A stretch of 64,000 bases of DNA from Bradyrhizobium arachidis (GCF_015291705.1 NZ_CP030050.1:6386001-6450000); one strand, 5' to 3'; shown: positions 15,362 to 24,607, numbered from the stretch's first letter. Program-made: numbers and translations. Notes: generated from the letters alone by a model not told the origin.

Positions 15362-16123
15362 ATGATCACCCGACGAATGGCCATGGCCAGTCTCGCCGCG
15401 CTGCTGTTGCCTGCCACGGCGCGTAGCGCGCCAAACGAGCAGTTCAGCGTCGCGGCCGGCAACGAGAGCCTGCCCGTCTTGCGCTATGCGGCGAAGGTCA
15501 CCGGAAAGCGCCCCGCGGTCATCTTGCTGCACGGCTCGCGCGGCATCGAGCTCAGACGACGCGCCTATGAGCGCTATGCCGATGCGCTGTCGGCCGGAGG
15601 CATCGACGCCTATCTCCTCCACTACATGACCACCACCGACACGGCCGCGCTCGATCCCAAGACGAGCACGCAAGCGAACCGCAAGGCCTATGACACGGGG
15701 CGCTTCGACGGCTGGTCGGACACGGTCTCCGCCGCCATCACGACCATTCTCGGCCGCCCCGACAGCTCCGGACATATCGGCCTGCTGGGCTTTTCACTCG
15801 GTGGCTTCATCGCCGCCAATACTGCTGCCCGTGACGAGCGCGTTGCCGCGCTCGCCGTACTCTATGCCGGCTTGCCCGACGCGATGGCCAGCAAGATCAG
15901 GCATTTGCCGCCGATGATCGAGCTACACGGTGAAGCCGACCGGAACGTACCGATCGCAAACGGCAAGAAGCTGATCGCGCTGGCGAGGTCCGTCGGCGCG
16001 GAAGCCGAATTCGTGCCCTATCCTGACAAGGCCCACGGCTTTGATTTGTCTGATACCAACCCGGCGACTTTTGACGCGATCGGTCGCGTCACTCGTTTCT
16101 TCCACAGCAGGCTCGCCGCCTGA
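15362..16123 (+). CDS. Exported dienelactone hydrolase-family protein
   Basis: A 253-residue alpha/beta hydrolase. The N-terminus (TRRMAMASLAALLLPATARS) is a signal peptide, possibly twin-arginine. The nucleophile elbow is GFSLGG near residue 143, the acid region is HGEADRNVP, and the histidine is in PDKAHGFDL, giving a Ser-Asp-His triad rather than the Cys of classical dienelactone hydrolases. The substrate is unknown. It is divergent from the methyltransferase operon with a gap of about 70 bases. Confidence 0.85.
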   Translation: MITRRMAMASLAALLLPATARSAPNEQFSVAAGNESLPVLRYAAKVTGKRPAVILLHGSRGIELRRRAYERYADALSAGGIDAYLLHYMTTTDTAALDPKTSTQANRKAYDTGRFDGWSDTVSAAITTILGRPDSSGHIGLLGFSLGGFIAANTAARDERVAALAVLYAGLPDAMASKIRHLPPMIELHGEADRNVPIANGKKLIALARSVGAEAEFVPYPDKAHGFDLSDTNPATFDAIGRVTRFFHSRLAA

Positions 16124-16189
16124 TCGCGTCGTGGCCGGCTGCCGTCCACGGATTGGACCTCGGTTCAACATGCGCTAGCATCCGGCGCC

Positions 16190-16303
16190 ATGCGCCCCAG
16201 CACCACAAAACAGAACGCCAGGATTATCGCCGGCGCCGTGACGGCCGTCATCATGACGGCCGTCCTGTTTGTCATCGCGCTTGCATTTCTGCTGGCACGA
16301 TAG
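16190..16303 (+). CDS. 37-residue membrane mini-protein
   Basis: A short frame (start RPSTTKQNARIIAG) whose second half is one membrane helix (TAVLFVIALAFLLAR). It fits a single-pass small membrane protein. No clear ribosome site is visible. It lies between the hydrolase and the chemoreceptor. Family unknown; it could be chance, but the basic head followed by a clean helix argues for a gene. Confidence 0.45.
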   Translation: MRPSTTKQNARIIAGAVTAVIMTAVLFVIALAFLLAR

Positions 16304-16341
16304 AGGTGGTCAGCGCGGCGGACGGGTGCCGCCGCGCGCCC

Positions 16342-18039
16342 TTACGCCGCGCGCACGGTGCGCAGGAATTTTCCGACTTCGTCCTTGAGGCGGTTGCTGT
16401 CGGTCGCCAGCATCTTTGCGGTCGAGAGCACCTGCGAGGAGGCCGAGCCGGTCTCGGCCGCGCCGCGCTGCACGTCGGTGATGTTCGAGGAGACCTGCTG
16501 GGTGCCGTGGGCGGCCTGCTGGACGTTGCGGGAGATCTCCTGGGTCGCGGCGCCTTGCTCCTCGACGGCGGCTGCGATGGTCGAGGACACTTCCGACAGC
16601 CGCTCGATCGTCGCGGAGATGTCGCGGATCGCGTTCACCGATTCCTGCGTCGCGGTCTGGATGCTGGAAATCTGCTGGCTGATCTCGCCGGTGGCCTTCG
16701 CGGTCTGCTCGGCCAGCGTCTTGACCTCGGAAGCGACGACCGCAAAGCCGCGGCCAGCCTCGCCGGCGCGCGCCGCCTCGATCGTGGCGTTCAGCGCCAA
16801 GAGGTTGGTCTGGCCGGCAATGGTGTTGATCAGCTCGACGACGTCGCCGATGCGCGTGGCCGCAACCGACAGCTCGCTGACGCGCTCGGTCGTGGTGCGG
16901 GCCTGGGTGACGGCTTCGCCCGCCATCCGCGCCGATTCCTGCACCTGGCGGCTGATCTCGTTGACCGAGGAGGACAGCTCTTCCGTCGCGGTCGCAACCG
17001 ATTGCACATTGCCGGTGGCCTCGCCCGACGCGGCGACGACGACCGAGGTCAGCTCCTGCGCGCGATGCGCGGTGGTGGCCAGCGTCGAGGACGACGCCTC
17101 GAGCTCGGTGGACGCCGATCCGACCGTCTCGATGATCTCGCCGACCGCCCGCTCGAAGCCATCGGCAAGGTTGATCATGTCGCGGCGGCGCTGCTCAGCC
17201 GCCTGCTTCTCGGCTTCGGCCTGCGCCGCCTTGAGCCGCTCGACCTCGAGCCCGTTGGTCTTGAACACTTCGACGGTCTTGGCCATCTCGCCGATCTCGT
17301 CGTGGCGGTCCTTCTCGGGCACCTCGGTCTTGAGATCGTTGCGGGCGAGGCCTTCCATGGCGAGCTTGAGGCGGGCGATCGGCCGCGACATCGCGTTGAA
17401 GCCGATGAACAGCGCGATCGCGATACCGAAGACCAGGCCGCCGGCGCTGACACCCATCACGGTCCACGTCGCGGACCTGGCGTCGCGGGTGATGGCTTCT
17501 TTGCGCTTGCTCGTCGCCTGCGCGGTCTCGGTCACGAACGTGACGATGCGCGAGAGAGCCGCGTCCAGCACCGGATCGCACTCCTTGTGCGCGCGGTCGG
17601 CAGCCTTGGCATTGTCCTCCATGCTGCTTGCCTGCGCGCCGGCCTGGAGCACCGGATCGCAGCTGGTGAACGCGGCCTTGAGCTGATCGCCGATGCTCTT
17701 GACCTGGCTGGCGCGAGCGGGGTCGTCTTGCACGGCGGCATCGAGGTATTGGCCGATTTCGTTGCGGTTCTGGTTTGCGGTTTTGAGGCGGGCGGCGTTG
17801 CCGGCTTCGGTCGCCTCGGTGAAGACCGCATAGAGCGCCGCATGGTAGGTCTCGGCGCGGCGCTGGGCCCGGGTCAGATTGAGCGCCGAGGATTGTGCGG
17901 CGGAGAGCTCGGCGAACCCGTCCACGGTCGCCGAGAGTTCGCGTGCGCCAAAGCCTGCGACCGCGACCATCGCGCAGCCCATCACGGCCACGATCAGCGC
18001 GACCTTCCACACGATCTTCAGATTGTTCAAAAAGCTCAT
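16342..18039 (-). CDS. Methyl-accepting chemotaxis protein
   Basis: A 565-residue transmembrane chemoreceptor. TM1 is near residues 8-30 ([19 protein letters not shown]), followed by a helical periplasmic sensor of about 150 residues, TM2 near 195-215, a HAMP domain and a signalling domain. The kinase-control tip is present ([20 protein letters not shown]). No C-terminal CheR-tethering pentapeptide is seen. The sensor contains two CDPVL motifs about 30 residues apart, each with a cysteine, which is unusual. The start was chosen by the membrane helix; the frame upstream is antisense to another gene. The ligand is unknown. Confidence 0.92.
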   Translation of the reverse strand: MSFLNNLKIVWKVALIVAVMGCAMVAVAGFGARELSATVDGFAELSAAQSSALNLTRAQRRAETYHAALYAVFTEATEAGNAARLKTANQNRNEIGQYLDAAVQDDPARASQVKSIGDQLKAAFTSCDPVLQAGAQASSMEDNAKAADRAHKECDPVLDAALSRIVTFVTETAQATSKRKEAITRDARSATWTVMGVSAGGLVFGIAIALFIGFNAMSRPIARLKLAMEGLARNDLKTEVPEKDRHDEIGEMAKTVEVFKTNGLEVERLKAAQAEAEKQAAEQRRRDMINLADGFERAVGEIIETVGSASTELEASSSTLATTAHRAQELTSVVVAASGEATGNVQSVATATEELSSSVNEISRQVQESARMAGEAVTQARTTTERVSELSVAATRIGDVVELINTIAGQTNLLALNATIEAARAGEAGRGFAVVASEVKTLAEQTAKATGEISQQISSIQTATQESVNAIRDISATIERLSEVSSTIAAAVEEQGAATQEISRNVQQAAHGTQQVSSNITDVQRGAAETGSASSQVLSTAKMLATDSNRLKDEVGKFLRTVRAA

Positions 18040-18258
18040 CTCAGCCGTCCAATGATGTTCCGCCCAGGCGTAAGCCCAGCAACGTGCATTGGAACCCGGT
18101 ATCGTTAAGAATTGATGCCAAATGGCCCGAGTAGTCATACGGAAAAATAACCTTCTGCTGCGCACCCGTAAGCTCGGCGTAAGCTTCAGCGCATTTTGTC
18201 GGCATCTCGAACAATCCAGCCCGCGGAACGAATTGCGCGCGTCGATCGTTTTCGGCCC

Positions 18259-18477
18259 ATGCGGATCTGGGAAGAAAATCGAAACATGCTTCTGCTGGGG
18301 ACCGTGGCGCTTTGTTGCGCCCTCATCGCCGGCACGCTTGCGCTGCTGGAGCCGGTCTTCGGACCGCCGCCGGAGCGGCAGGTCGCTGACAGAGGACCGA
18401 TCGATACGGCAGCGCCGGGGACGGTCCGGGTGATCGGTGCGCCCTTCGTGCCGAACGTCAATCCGCGCGAGCGGTAG
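18259..18477 (+). CDS. Small single-pass membrane protein
   Basis: A 72-residue protein with a hydrophobic segment ([20 protein letters not shown]) at residues 11-30 and a Pro-rich hydrophilic tail with [12 protein letters not shown]. It is probably anchored in the inner membrane with an exported tail. The ATG at 18259 was chosen because MRIWEEN is followed directly by the helix; upstream codons look non-coding. It is divergent from the chemoreceptor. Function unknown. Confidence 0.6.
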   Translation: MRIWEENRNMLLLGTVALCCALIAGTLALLEPVFGPPPERQVADRGPIDTAAPGTVRVIGAPFVPNVNPRER

Positions 18478-18480
18478 CAC

Positions 18481-18714
18481 TCACCTCGCCGGCGCGCCGT
18501 CACCTTCGCCGGCCTGGGCATGAAGACGGACCAGCTCCTCGACGAACGCGATCACCTCCGCCCGCTTGTGGGGCGGCAGCAAGAGGAAGGCGCGGACCAG
18601 CCTCAAGCCTTCCACTTCGTCCAACTCTTCTTTTTCTTGTCCGGCATCCATTCCCGCACTGTCGGGCGCACGGGAAAAATATGCAATCCCTTGCGGGATA
18701 CCTTCTTGATTCAT
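18481..18714 (-). CDS. Small hypothetical protein
   Basis: A 77-residue acidic protein. The C-terminal part (LRLVRAFLLLPPHKRAEVIA, then FVEELVRLHAQ) resembles the short helical tail seen after DNA-binding domains of some XRE-type regulators, but no helix-turn-helix is present. It may be a partner or a truncated regulator. The start is set by the ATG before NQEGIPQG. It converges with the gene ending at 18477. Confidence 0.55.
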   Translation of the reverse strand: MNQEGIPQGIAYFSRAPDSAGMDAGQEKEELDEVEGLRLVRAFLLLPPHKRAEVIAFVEELVRLHAQAGEGDGAPAR

Positions 18715-18759
18715 CCCTCGCGCTTTGGTGGAATGGTCGCAGCAAGGATGGGGTGGCCC

Positions 18760-19143
18760 ATGAAGTGGATCAGAGAGCGCGACGCACTGATCGCGCAGAC
18801 ACTGGCCTTCGTCCAATCCGTAACCGGCAAGAAGGATGAATTCCATCCGCCGGAGCGCCCGACTGCTGCTTTCGAGGTGACTCCGGACGCGACCATCAAG
18901 GCGGTCACGATCGAAGCCGAGCCGCAAGCCGCATCTCCTCCGCCGGAGCCACCTCGGACCCTGCAGGTCCCGCCACCCCGCATGAGTGGCGATTTCCGCA
19001 CCGAGATGCAGGTCCGGATCGCGAATTTCCGCAAACATCAGGAGCGGTTCGAGCGCGAGCGTGAGGATTACTGTGCGGCAACCCTGACCAAATTGCGCGC
19101 CGCCATTCGCGACGGCTCTACCCGTCCGCCGGCCGAAGAATAA
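18760..19143 (+). CDS. Hypothetical protein with Pro-rich middle
   Basis: A 127-residue soluble protein. It starts with a helix (MKWIRERDALIAQTLAFVQS), has a Pro-rich linker around residues 60-75, and ends in a charged helix (MQVRIANFRKHQERFERERE). AAGGATGGGG upstream makes the ATG at 18760 plausible; ATGs at 18733 and 18748 are alternatives. No domain recognised. It is divergent from the gene ending at 18481. Confidence 0.6.
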   Translation: MKWIRERDALIAQTLAFVQSVTGKKDEFHPPERPTAAFEVTPDATIKAVTIEAEPQAASPPPEPPRTLQVPPPRMSGDFRTEMQVRIANFRKHQERFEREREDYCAATLTKLRAAIRDGSTRPPAEE

Positions 19144-19165
19144 GGCCGGCTCCGCGATTGGGACC

Positions 19166-19273
19166 TTACAGCCAGGACCAAACCAGCAAGAGATTGGTTG
19201 CGCACGCGCCAAACAGTGCCAGCGTCAACGGCAGGAGCATGTGCCCGCAGCAGGTTTTGAGGTCGCTCGTCAT
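19166..19273 (-). CDS. 35-residue membrane mini-protein
   Basis: A short frame reading TSDLKTCCGHMLLPLTLALF then GACATNLLLVWSWL. It has a vicinal CC, a His and a third Cys near the start of a hydrophobic segment, which could bind a metal or heme or form a disulfide. Its size is below usual gene-calling limits. No family is recognised. Codon use fits the neighbours. Confidence 0.5.
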   Translation of the reverse strand: MTSDLKTCCGHMLLPLTLALFGACATNLLLVWSWL

Positions 19274-19446
19274 GACCAAAACATCCGCTGATTCCGGCTG
19301 GAGAGTCCCAGGGATTCTTTTTTTTGGGATTCAGGACTCGTTTACGACTCAAGGCTTGGCCGCCCCGATCACGGCGCCGTGATCGTACGGTCGGCCGGAA
19401 CCCTCCCCCAGCGCAATCGTTAACGGGCTTTCCCGGAGCGGAAAGA

Positions 19447-19701
19447 ATGCCCTACGCCCTGTTCTGCAACGACGCTCAGATCAGCAAAGCCTATCCTGAT
19501 GAGTCCGACGTCTGGAAGATCGCACAGCGGAGCGGCCTGGTCGTCGATATCACGACCGACGAGGAGCGACACGGCCCGCGCCGGGTGCTCGACAACGACT
19601 ATGAGATCAAGCCGTGCCGGGCAGCCCAGGGCGAGGACCCCGCCAGGAACAAGGCTGAGGCCGAACGGGACTCGCGCCTGGAGCTTGAACTGAATTCCTA
19701 G
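19447..19701 (+). CDS. Hypothetical cytosolic protein
   Basis: An 84-residue protein with GGAAAG before the ATG. It reads PYALFCNDAQISKAYPDESD and VWKIAQRSGLVVDITTDEER, then a charged tail rich in Glu and Arg. I recall similar short proteins annotated as hypothetical in Bradyrhizobium. No domain or export signal. It stands alone. Confidence 0.65.
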   Translation: MPYALFCNDAQISKAYPDESDVWKIAQRSGLVVDITTDEERHGPRRVLDNDYEIKPCRAAQGEDPARNKAEAERDSRLELELNS

Positions 19702-19737
19702 GATGCGGCCGGAAGCCCAGAGGATCTCAAGAAGAGA

Positions 19738-19980
19738 TCAGGGTGTCGCGGTCGCCAGGGATGCCTGCTCGCCCGCCAGGGCGACACAGGCCTTGCGCCG
19801 ATGCAGCCCGCGGATGGCGCCCGTCACCTTCAGCACCTTGCCCGACGGGCAGGACGCGTCCTTGACGAAGGCCACCTCATAGGGTGCCAGCATCAGAGGC
19901 TCCGATTTGAGGATTGTCTGTGCAGAGCACGGCAGGCAGGTGAAGCATGAGAGCACTACTGCCGACACAAAGATACGCAT
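19738..19980 (-). CDS. Small secreted protein, DUF6719-like
   Basis: An 80-residue exported protein. The signal peptide is MRIFVSAVVLSCFTCLPCSA. The mature part contains VAFVKDASCPSGKVLKVTGA and RRKACVALAG, two cysteines that could pair. The pattern resembles DUF6719 proteins (xxVxDxxCPxGxIKxVxG); this is from memory and not certain. The upstream part of the frame is unlikely to be translated. Function unknown. Confidence 0.65.
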   Translation of the reverse strand: MRIFVSAVVLSCFTCLPCSAQTILKSEPLMLAPYEVAFVKDASCPSGKVLKVTGAIRGLHRRKACVALAGEQASLATATP

Positions 19981-20169
19981 GTCCGTCGTCCCACCAGCCC
20001 GGTAATTCTCATATAACGCGCCCCGGAGTGCGAGTTCCGTAAGCGGCAAAAATTATTTTTGCTTTACCCCAGTCCCATGACGCGCGTGAGAAGGCGCGCG
20101 CCCGAATGTTTGCTTGCAAATGACGCGCCAGATGGTTCACGCAAAGCAAACATCGGCGGCCGGCAAACG

Positions 20170-20194
20170 AAAGGCCGGCGCGAGGCCGGCCTTT
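20170..20194 (-). terminator. Stem-loop terminator of the porin gene
   Basis: A perfect 10-bp stem (AAAGGCCGGC with GCCGGCCTTT) with a 5-base loop, about 28 bases past the porin stop. On the minus strand it is followed by a weak T-rich stretch. It could act in both directions. Confidence 0.7.
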
Positions 20195-20222
20195 GTCAGA
20201 TCCTGGATGGCGGTGGCCGGGC

Positions 20223-20930
20223 TCAGTAGCGCGAGCCCGCCGGCCCGCCCCAGCCGAAGCGGTAGTTCACACCGACCTTGACGGTATGCTCGTCCTCCCG
20301 GCCGCGAACCCCGACGATGTCGGCCGGGCCGGAGGTGAAGGTCGTGCTGCCGAAATTATAGTACTGGTACTCGGCCTTGGCCGACCAGTTCGGGGCGAAC
20401 ATGTATTCGAGGCCGGCACCGACGGTGTAGCCGTCCTTGTTGTTGCCGGTCGCGGTGAAGCCCTGCGGCACGCCGGCGATGTTGACGCCGAGGCCGCCAT
20501 TGCGCCAGGCGTAACCGCCCTTGGCGTACAGCAGCGTCGGGCCCCAGGTGTAGCCGATGCGGCCGGTCACCGAGCCGAGCTGGTCGGTGTTGGACGTCAC
20601 CTGCGTGCCCAGCGGGAACGTCACGCCGTTGTTGTTGGTCGGGAGCCAGGAGTACTGGGCCTCGACACCCACCACCCAGTTGGGCGCGAACTGGTAGTCG
20701 AAGCCGCCCTGCACGCCGCCCAGGAAGCGGGCGTCGCTGGACTGAAAGCTGCTGTCGCCGGCGAACGCGCCGCCGACATGGCCGCCGATGTAGAACCCGG
20801 TCCAGTTGTAGATCACCTGCGGCGGCGTATAGGCCGGCGCCTTGGTGTAGGTGCGCGGCTGCATGTCGGCCGCTGCGGCCGGCGCGGCCAGCGCAAGCAG
20901 GGCAACAGCGCCCAGCAAAATCGTCTTCAT
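20223..20930 (-). CDS. Outer-membrane beta-barrel protein, Omp25/RopB-like
   Basis: A 235-residue exported protein. The signal peptide ends in AAPAAAAD. The mature part has the family features: YNWTGFYIGGHVGGAF, then repeated amphipathic strands (FQFAPNWVVGVEAQYSWL-type pattern), KGGYAWRNGG, and a C-terminal strand ending in a Tyr-rich GVNYRFGWGG. It is an eight-stranded outer-membrane protein giving envelope stability in rhizobia and relatives. ATG 20930 has GGGG upstream; an ATG two codons earlier is possible. Confidence 0.9.
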   Translation of the reverse strand: MKTILLGAVALLALAAPAAAADMQPRTYTKAPAYTPPQVIYNWTGFYIGGHVGGAFAGDSSFQSSDARFLGGVQGGFDYQFAPNWVVGVEAQYSWLPTNNNGVTFPLGTQVTSNTDQLGSVTGRIGYTWGPTLLYAKGGYAWRNGGLGVNIAGVPQGFTATGNNKDGYTVGAGLEYMFAPNWSAKAEYQYYNFGSTTFTSGPADIVGVRGREDEHTVKVGVNYRFGWGGPAGSRY

Positions 20931-21215
20931 GGTCATCCCCGTTCTTTCATACGACACTCTGGAAACAACGTGGCGTGAATTGGGTTGCTTCGCGGCGATG
21001 CCGGAACGTTGATCGTTCGCGACTGTGACGGGGTGGCAACAACGCGATTTTGTTCCGTCGCATCTGCTGGCGCCGACAGATTCTGTCGTCGGCGCGAGAC
21101 CCGCCGTCACCATTTGTCGCAAGGCGAAACCACCCCGTTCAAAGCTCGCCGAAATGTGATCCAGCAGCTCCGGCAGCGTCCGCTCTAGCACGCGGTGATG
21201 AAGGCCGGCTTTGCG

Positions 21216-21638
21216 CTACCGTGTCATCTTTTCCAGTTCCGGAAAGGCTGCGTAAACCGCGCCAGCGCAGAGCTCGGTAGTCCGGTCGACGACGCGGTCC
21301 GCCCGGCCGTTGACGAAGATGACGGCGCGCTCGCGCATGGCCTTGTAGCTGCCGTCGCTCTCGCGCGGGGTGAAATGCAAGCAGCTGATATAGAACTGCC
21401 GACCGCCAACCTCACGCTGCACCGGCTCGGCCATGCTGGCCTCGCGCACACCGACCGGATTGTTGAGGTAGGTGCGCATCAAGGCGAGCGTGTCGCTGCG
21501 GAAATTGTCGGGAAACGGCTGCGGCCCTCCGGCCTGGGCCCCGCCCATCAGGGTTGGACGGTCACCCTCGCTGCCGAAACAGGCCGCGAGCGCCAGCGGC
21601 AGCACCAGGATCGCCGCACGTTTCGTCAATCGCCCCAA
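21216..21638 (-). CDS. Conserved hypothetical lipoprotein
   Basis: A 140-residue protein with a lipoprotein signal peptide (AAILVLPLALAACFGSE; lipobox LAAC). The mature part contains DNFRSDTLALMRTYLNNPVG and FYISCLHFTPRES, then VIFVNGRADRVVDRTTE. No known domain. The pattern looks like an outer-membrane or periplasmic lipoprotein common in Bradyrhizobium. It is transcribed alone, with an intergenic palindrome upstream. Confidence 0.7.
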   Translation of the reverse strand: MGRLTKRAAILVLPLALAACFGSEGDRPTLMGGAQAGGPQPFPDNFRSDTLALMRTYLNNPVGVREASMAEPVQREVGGRQFYISCLHFTPRESDGSYKAMRERAVIFVNGRADRVVDRTTELCAGAVYAAFPELEKMTR

Positions 21639-21676
21639 GGACTACATTCTCCGGCCAGTCAGACTCGGACAATGTT

Positions 21677-21784
21677 CTAGAGCATTTTCGGTTCTGATTG
21701 AATCAGAACCGAAGCTCTAGATTCTTGTCTTGACGCGTTTTCTTCACACGAACCGGCGTCCACTTCGCTTGAAAACGCTCTCGC
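21677..21784. repeat. Intergenic palindrome, family A
   Basis: A long imperfect palindrome opens with CTAGAGC and closes with GCTCTAG at 21720, with inner arms CGGTTCTGATT and AATCAGAACCG. It is followed by TTGACGCGTTTTCTTCAC and CACTTCGCTTGAAAACGCT. The second half recurs reversed at 44604-44656. This looks like a dispersed repeat of Bradyrhizobium. Confidence 0.75.
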
Positions 21785-21950
21785 TCCAAGGTTGCGCAAA
21801 GGGAATTCGCTTCGCAATCCAGCCAGCACGGCGCACCGGCCCGCCGGCCAGCACCCGTGCTACCGCGCGGGGCATGACGAACGGGCCGGGCCTGAATTCC
21901 GCACGCGGCGACAGGGCAATGCCAGGGATGCCGCCGCGCGGGATCAGTCG

Positions 21951-22319
21951 TTAGCTGCGCTTCTCGGTCGTCACCGGCTTGGTGACATCCGGCTGCGTCT
22001 TCAGCGACTTCTTCGACGACAGGTGCTTGTGGTGATGGCGATGGGTACGCACGGTCTTGTGCTCGTCGGGCGTCACGGCCGCGTTGGCATTCATCGCCTT
22101 CGACTTGGTGTCGGCCTTGGCATCCGCCTTGACGTCGGCGGCCTTGCTGTCGGCCTTGACGCCGGCGTCCGGTTTCGCGACCGTCGTCGACGTCTTGGTC
22201 TGGCTCTGGTCCGCCTTGATCACCGGGGCGGTCGTGGTGGTCTTGCCGGCCTCAGCCGCGAAGGCCGGGGCTGCGATGACGGAAGCGGCGAGCAAGGCTG
22301 CGGAAATGGTCTTCAGCAT
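21951..22319 (-). CDS. Secreted Lys/Thr-rich protein with His cluster
   Basis: A 122-residue exported protein. The signal peptide is LKTISAALLAASVIAAPAFA. The mature part is low-complexity, rich in Lys, Ala, Thr and Asp (repeats of KADxKA), with a histidine cluster HRHHHKH near residue 95. It is probably disordered and may bind metal or nucleic acid. No family assigned. Confidence 0.7.
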   Translation of the reverse strand: MLKTISAALLAASVIAAPAFAAEAGKTTTTAPVIKADQSQTKTSTTVAKPDAGVKADSKAADVKADAKADTKSKAMNANAAVTPDEHKTVRTHRHHHKHLSSKKSLKTQPDVTKPVTTEKRS

Positions 22320-22569
22320 GGTGGTCTCCTCTTGGAAGGATCTTGAGGCGGCGCCCTCTCGCCGACCCTTCGATCGTAGGTGGGAGGCTAGGCGCCACGC
22401 ACTGAACCCAGTCTGAAGCCGGTTGCAGGCTTCCGTTCATCTCGATGACAAGTTTGTCATCTGGCTTGGGGAGAATAGATCGTGCGAAGCGGGAATGTTT
22501 CTGCCCAATGGGTGTTCCGGTCTTCGGGCAATCGTGTAGGATCGCCACGTTCCATACGGGAGAACTTAG

Positions 22570-23112
22570 ATGCGCAAACTCTCAATGCTTCTTGTGCCGG
22601 GACTAGTCGCCATAACGCTGGCGGCCGCACCGGTGCTGTCCAGCGCCTATGCCGCGGGCAGTGACGAGCCCTCCTCGCCGCCGAAGTCGGACTCCTCGTC
22701 CAAGAAGGGCAAGAAGAAGAGCTCCTCCGTCAGCGATCCCAAATTCCTCGCGGCCTATCGCACCGCCTATACCGCCATCTACGACAACCACGACTACACT
22801 GGCGCGATCGGCCAGCTGAAGTCGCTCAAGCGCGACGACGTCGCCGACGTTGCGAACCTGATCGGCTACTCCTATCGCAAGCTCGGCGATTACCAGTCGT
22901 CGAAGGTCTATTACGAGATCGCGCTGAAGGACGATCCGAACCACGTCCGCACCTGGCAGTATTACGGCCTCTGGCAGCTCGAGCAGGGCAACCGCGAACA
23001 GGCGCAATATCACCTCAACAAGATCGCCTCGCTCGCGGGCACCGACAGCTCCGAATATCGCTCGCTGGCCGCAGCGCTCGACAAGCCGACCGGCGCGACG
23101 CTCGTCTACTAA
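22570..23112 (+). CDS. Secreted TPR-repeat protein
   Basis: A 180-residue exported protein. After a signal peptide (LVPGLVAITLAAAPVLSSAYA) comes a Ser/Lys-rich linker, then about three tetratricopeptide-like repeats (IGYSYRKLGDYQSSKVYYEI, WQYYGLWQLEQGNREQAQYH). Such repeats mediate protein contacts in the periplasm. A strong hairpin terminator follows 26 bases after the stop, so it is a single-gene unit. Confidence 0.82.
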   Translation: MRKLSMLLVPGLVAITLAAAPVLSSAYAAGSDEPSSPPKSDSSSKKGKKKSSSVSDPKFLAAYRTAYTAIYDNHDYTGAIGQLKSLKRDDVADVANLIGYSYRKLGDYQSSKVYYEIALKDDPNHVRTWQYYGLWQLEQGNREQAQYHLNKIASLAGTDSSEYRSLAAALDKPTGATLVY

Positions 23113-23137
23113 GACAATCGCATCTTGCAACTTCGCG

Positions 23138-23167
23138 AACGGGCACAACCTTTCGGTTGTGCCCGTT
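23138..23167 (+). terminator. Stem-loop terminator
   Basis: A perfect 13-bp stem (AACGGGCACAACC with GGTTGTGCCCGTT) and a TTTC loop, 26 bases after the TPR gene stop. The T tract is weak (CCGCTTTC), but the stem is very stable. Confidence 0.8.
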
Positions 23168-23221
23168 CCGCTTTCTCGGCTAGCCTTGCGTACCAATCCT
23201 CCCCTCGCAAATTGGTGCGCA

Positions 23222-24607
23222 ATGGACACGTGGCTGCGATCCGCGATCGACTACATTAGCTCCTGGATCGAATTTCAGCAGACGACATTCCAGCAACCCG
23301 GCGCCATCATCGCATTCGTCCATCGGGGCGAAATCGTCGCCGAGCATGCGTTCGGCCTTGCCAATCTTGACACCGGCGAAAAACTCACCCCGCGCCACCG
23401 CTTCCGCATTGCCTCGCATTCGAAGAGCTTTACCTCAGCCGGCATCATGAAGCTGCGCGAGCAGAAGAGGCTGCGGCTCGACGATCCGGTCGGCCAATAT
23501 GTCGGCGGCCTCAATCCGCGCATTGCCGAGACGACGATTGCGCAGGTGCTCTCGCACAGCGCGGGGCTGACGCGCGATGGTGCCGATTCCGGCCAGTTCA
23601 TCGACAGCCGGCCCTATCTCAACGTGAAAGAGCTGCTCGCGGAATTGAAACTGCCGACCGCGATCGAGCCCGGCACGCGCTTCAAATATTCCAATCACGG
23701 CTTTGGCCTGATGGGCCTCGTAATCGAAGCCGTGACGAAAGAGCCCTACTCCACCTGGATCAAGCGCGAGATCATTGCGCCGGCGGGCCTGCGCGAAACC
23801 GAACCGGACGCGCCGCCGCCGAAGGGCGCCGCATTCGCGCGCGGCCATACGCGGAAGCTGCCGTTCGGCGAGCGCTGCGTGATCCCGGGGGACAATCCCG
23901 CGCATGCGATGGCATCGGCCGCGGGTTTCGTCGCCACCGCCGCCGACACTGCCCGCTTCTTCGCGCAGCTCGCACCCAATGCCAAAAAGAGCGTGCTGTC
24001 GGTTGCCAGCCGCCGGGAGATGACGCGACAGCATTGGCGCGTTCCGCAGAGTTTCGAGGCCTATTACGGCCTCGGTGTCAACGCCGGCAAGACCGACGGC
24101 TGGGACTGGTTCGGCCATGGCGGCGGTTTCCAGGGCTACATCTCGCGGACCTGCTCGATCCCTGCCTGCGAGCTGTCGATCAGCATCCTCAGCAACTCCA
24201 TCGACGGAGCGGCGCCGTTCTGGATGGACGGTGCGATGCAGATCCTGCGCGTCTTCAGGAGCCGCGGCGCACCCGACCGACGTGTGCGAGACTGGACCGG
24301 CCGCTGGTGGACGATCTGGGGCGCGAACGACTTCGTGCCTGCGGGCAACCGCGTGCTGATCGCCAATCCGCAATTCAACAACCCGTTCATGGACGCCGCC
24401 GAGATCGAGGTCACCGGGCGCGACACCGGCAAGCTCGCCTGGGCCGCCGGCTATTCCAGCCACGGCGAGCTGGTGCGCCGCGCCCGCGACAAGCGCGGCA
24501 AGGTGAGCGACATCTGGATCGCGGGTGCCAATGTGAAGCCAGCGAACGTCGTGGCACGCGAGATCGCACGCCGCTATCCCCCGCGCAAGCGGCGGCCTAC
24601 TCCCTGA
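23222..24607 (+). CDS. Serine hydrolase, class C beta-lactamase fold
   Basis: A 461-residue protein of the penicillin-binding/beta-lactamase C family. The SxxK motif is SHSK near residue 69, the YxN motif is YSN near residue 157, and the third box is HGG in FGHGGGFQG. No signal peptide is seen, so it is probably cytoplasmic. Members include esterases and peptidases; real beta-lactamase activity is unlikely to be inferable. It has an extra C-terminal domain of about 120 residues. It converges with the S10 peptidase gene and overlaps it by 11 bases. Confidence 0.87.
   Translation: MDTWLRSAIDYISSWIEFQQTTFQQPGAIIAFVHRGEIVAEHAFGLANLDTGEKLTPRHRFRIASHSKSFTSAGIMKLREQKRLRLDDPVGQYVGGLNPRIAETTIAQVLSHSAGLTRDGADSGQFIDSRPYLNVKELLAELKLPTAIEPGTRFKYSNHGFGLMGLVIEAVTKEPYSTWIKREIIAPAGLRETEPDAPPPKGAAFARGHTRKLPFGERCVIPGDNPAHAMASAAGFVATAADTARFFAQLAPNAKKSVLSVASRREMTRQHWRVPQSFEAYYGLGVNAGKTDGWDWFGHGGGFQGYISRTCSIPACELSISILSNSIDGAAPFWMDGAMQILRVFRSRGAPDRRVRDWTGRWWTIWGANDFVPAGNRVLIANPQFNNPFMDAAEIEVTGRDTGKLAWAAGYSSHGELVRRARDKRGKVSDIWIAGANVKPANVVAREIARRYPPRKRRPTP

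Noticed and set aside
18115..18480. Extension of the chemoreceptor frame upstream of 18039 on the minus strand
   Set aside because: It is antisense to the small membrane gene at 18259-18477 and lacks protein-like composition; the membrane helix gives a good start at 18039.
19282..19340. Possible terminator with GAGTCC/GGACTC arms and a T run
   Set aside because: Arms are too far apart and the inner part does not pair; the T run lies within the loop.
20193..20978. Plus-strand frame over the porin gene
   Set aside because: Shadow of the porin; the minus frame has a signal peptide and beta-barrel motifs.
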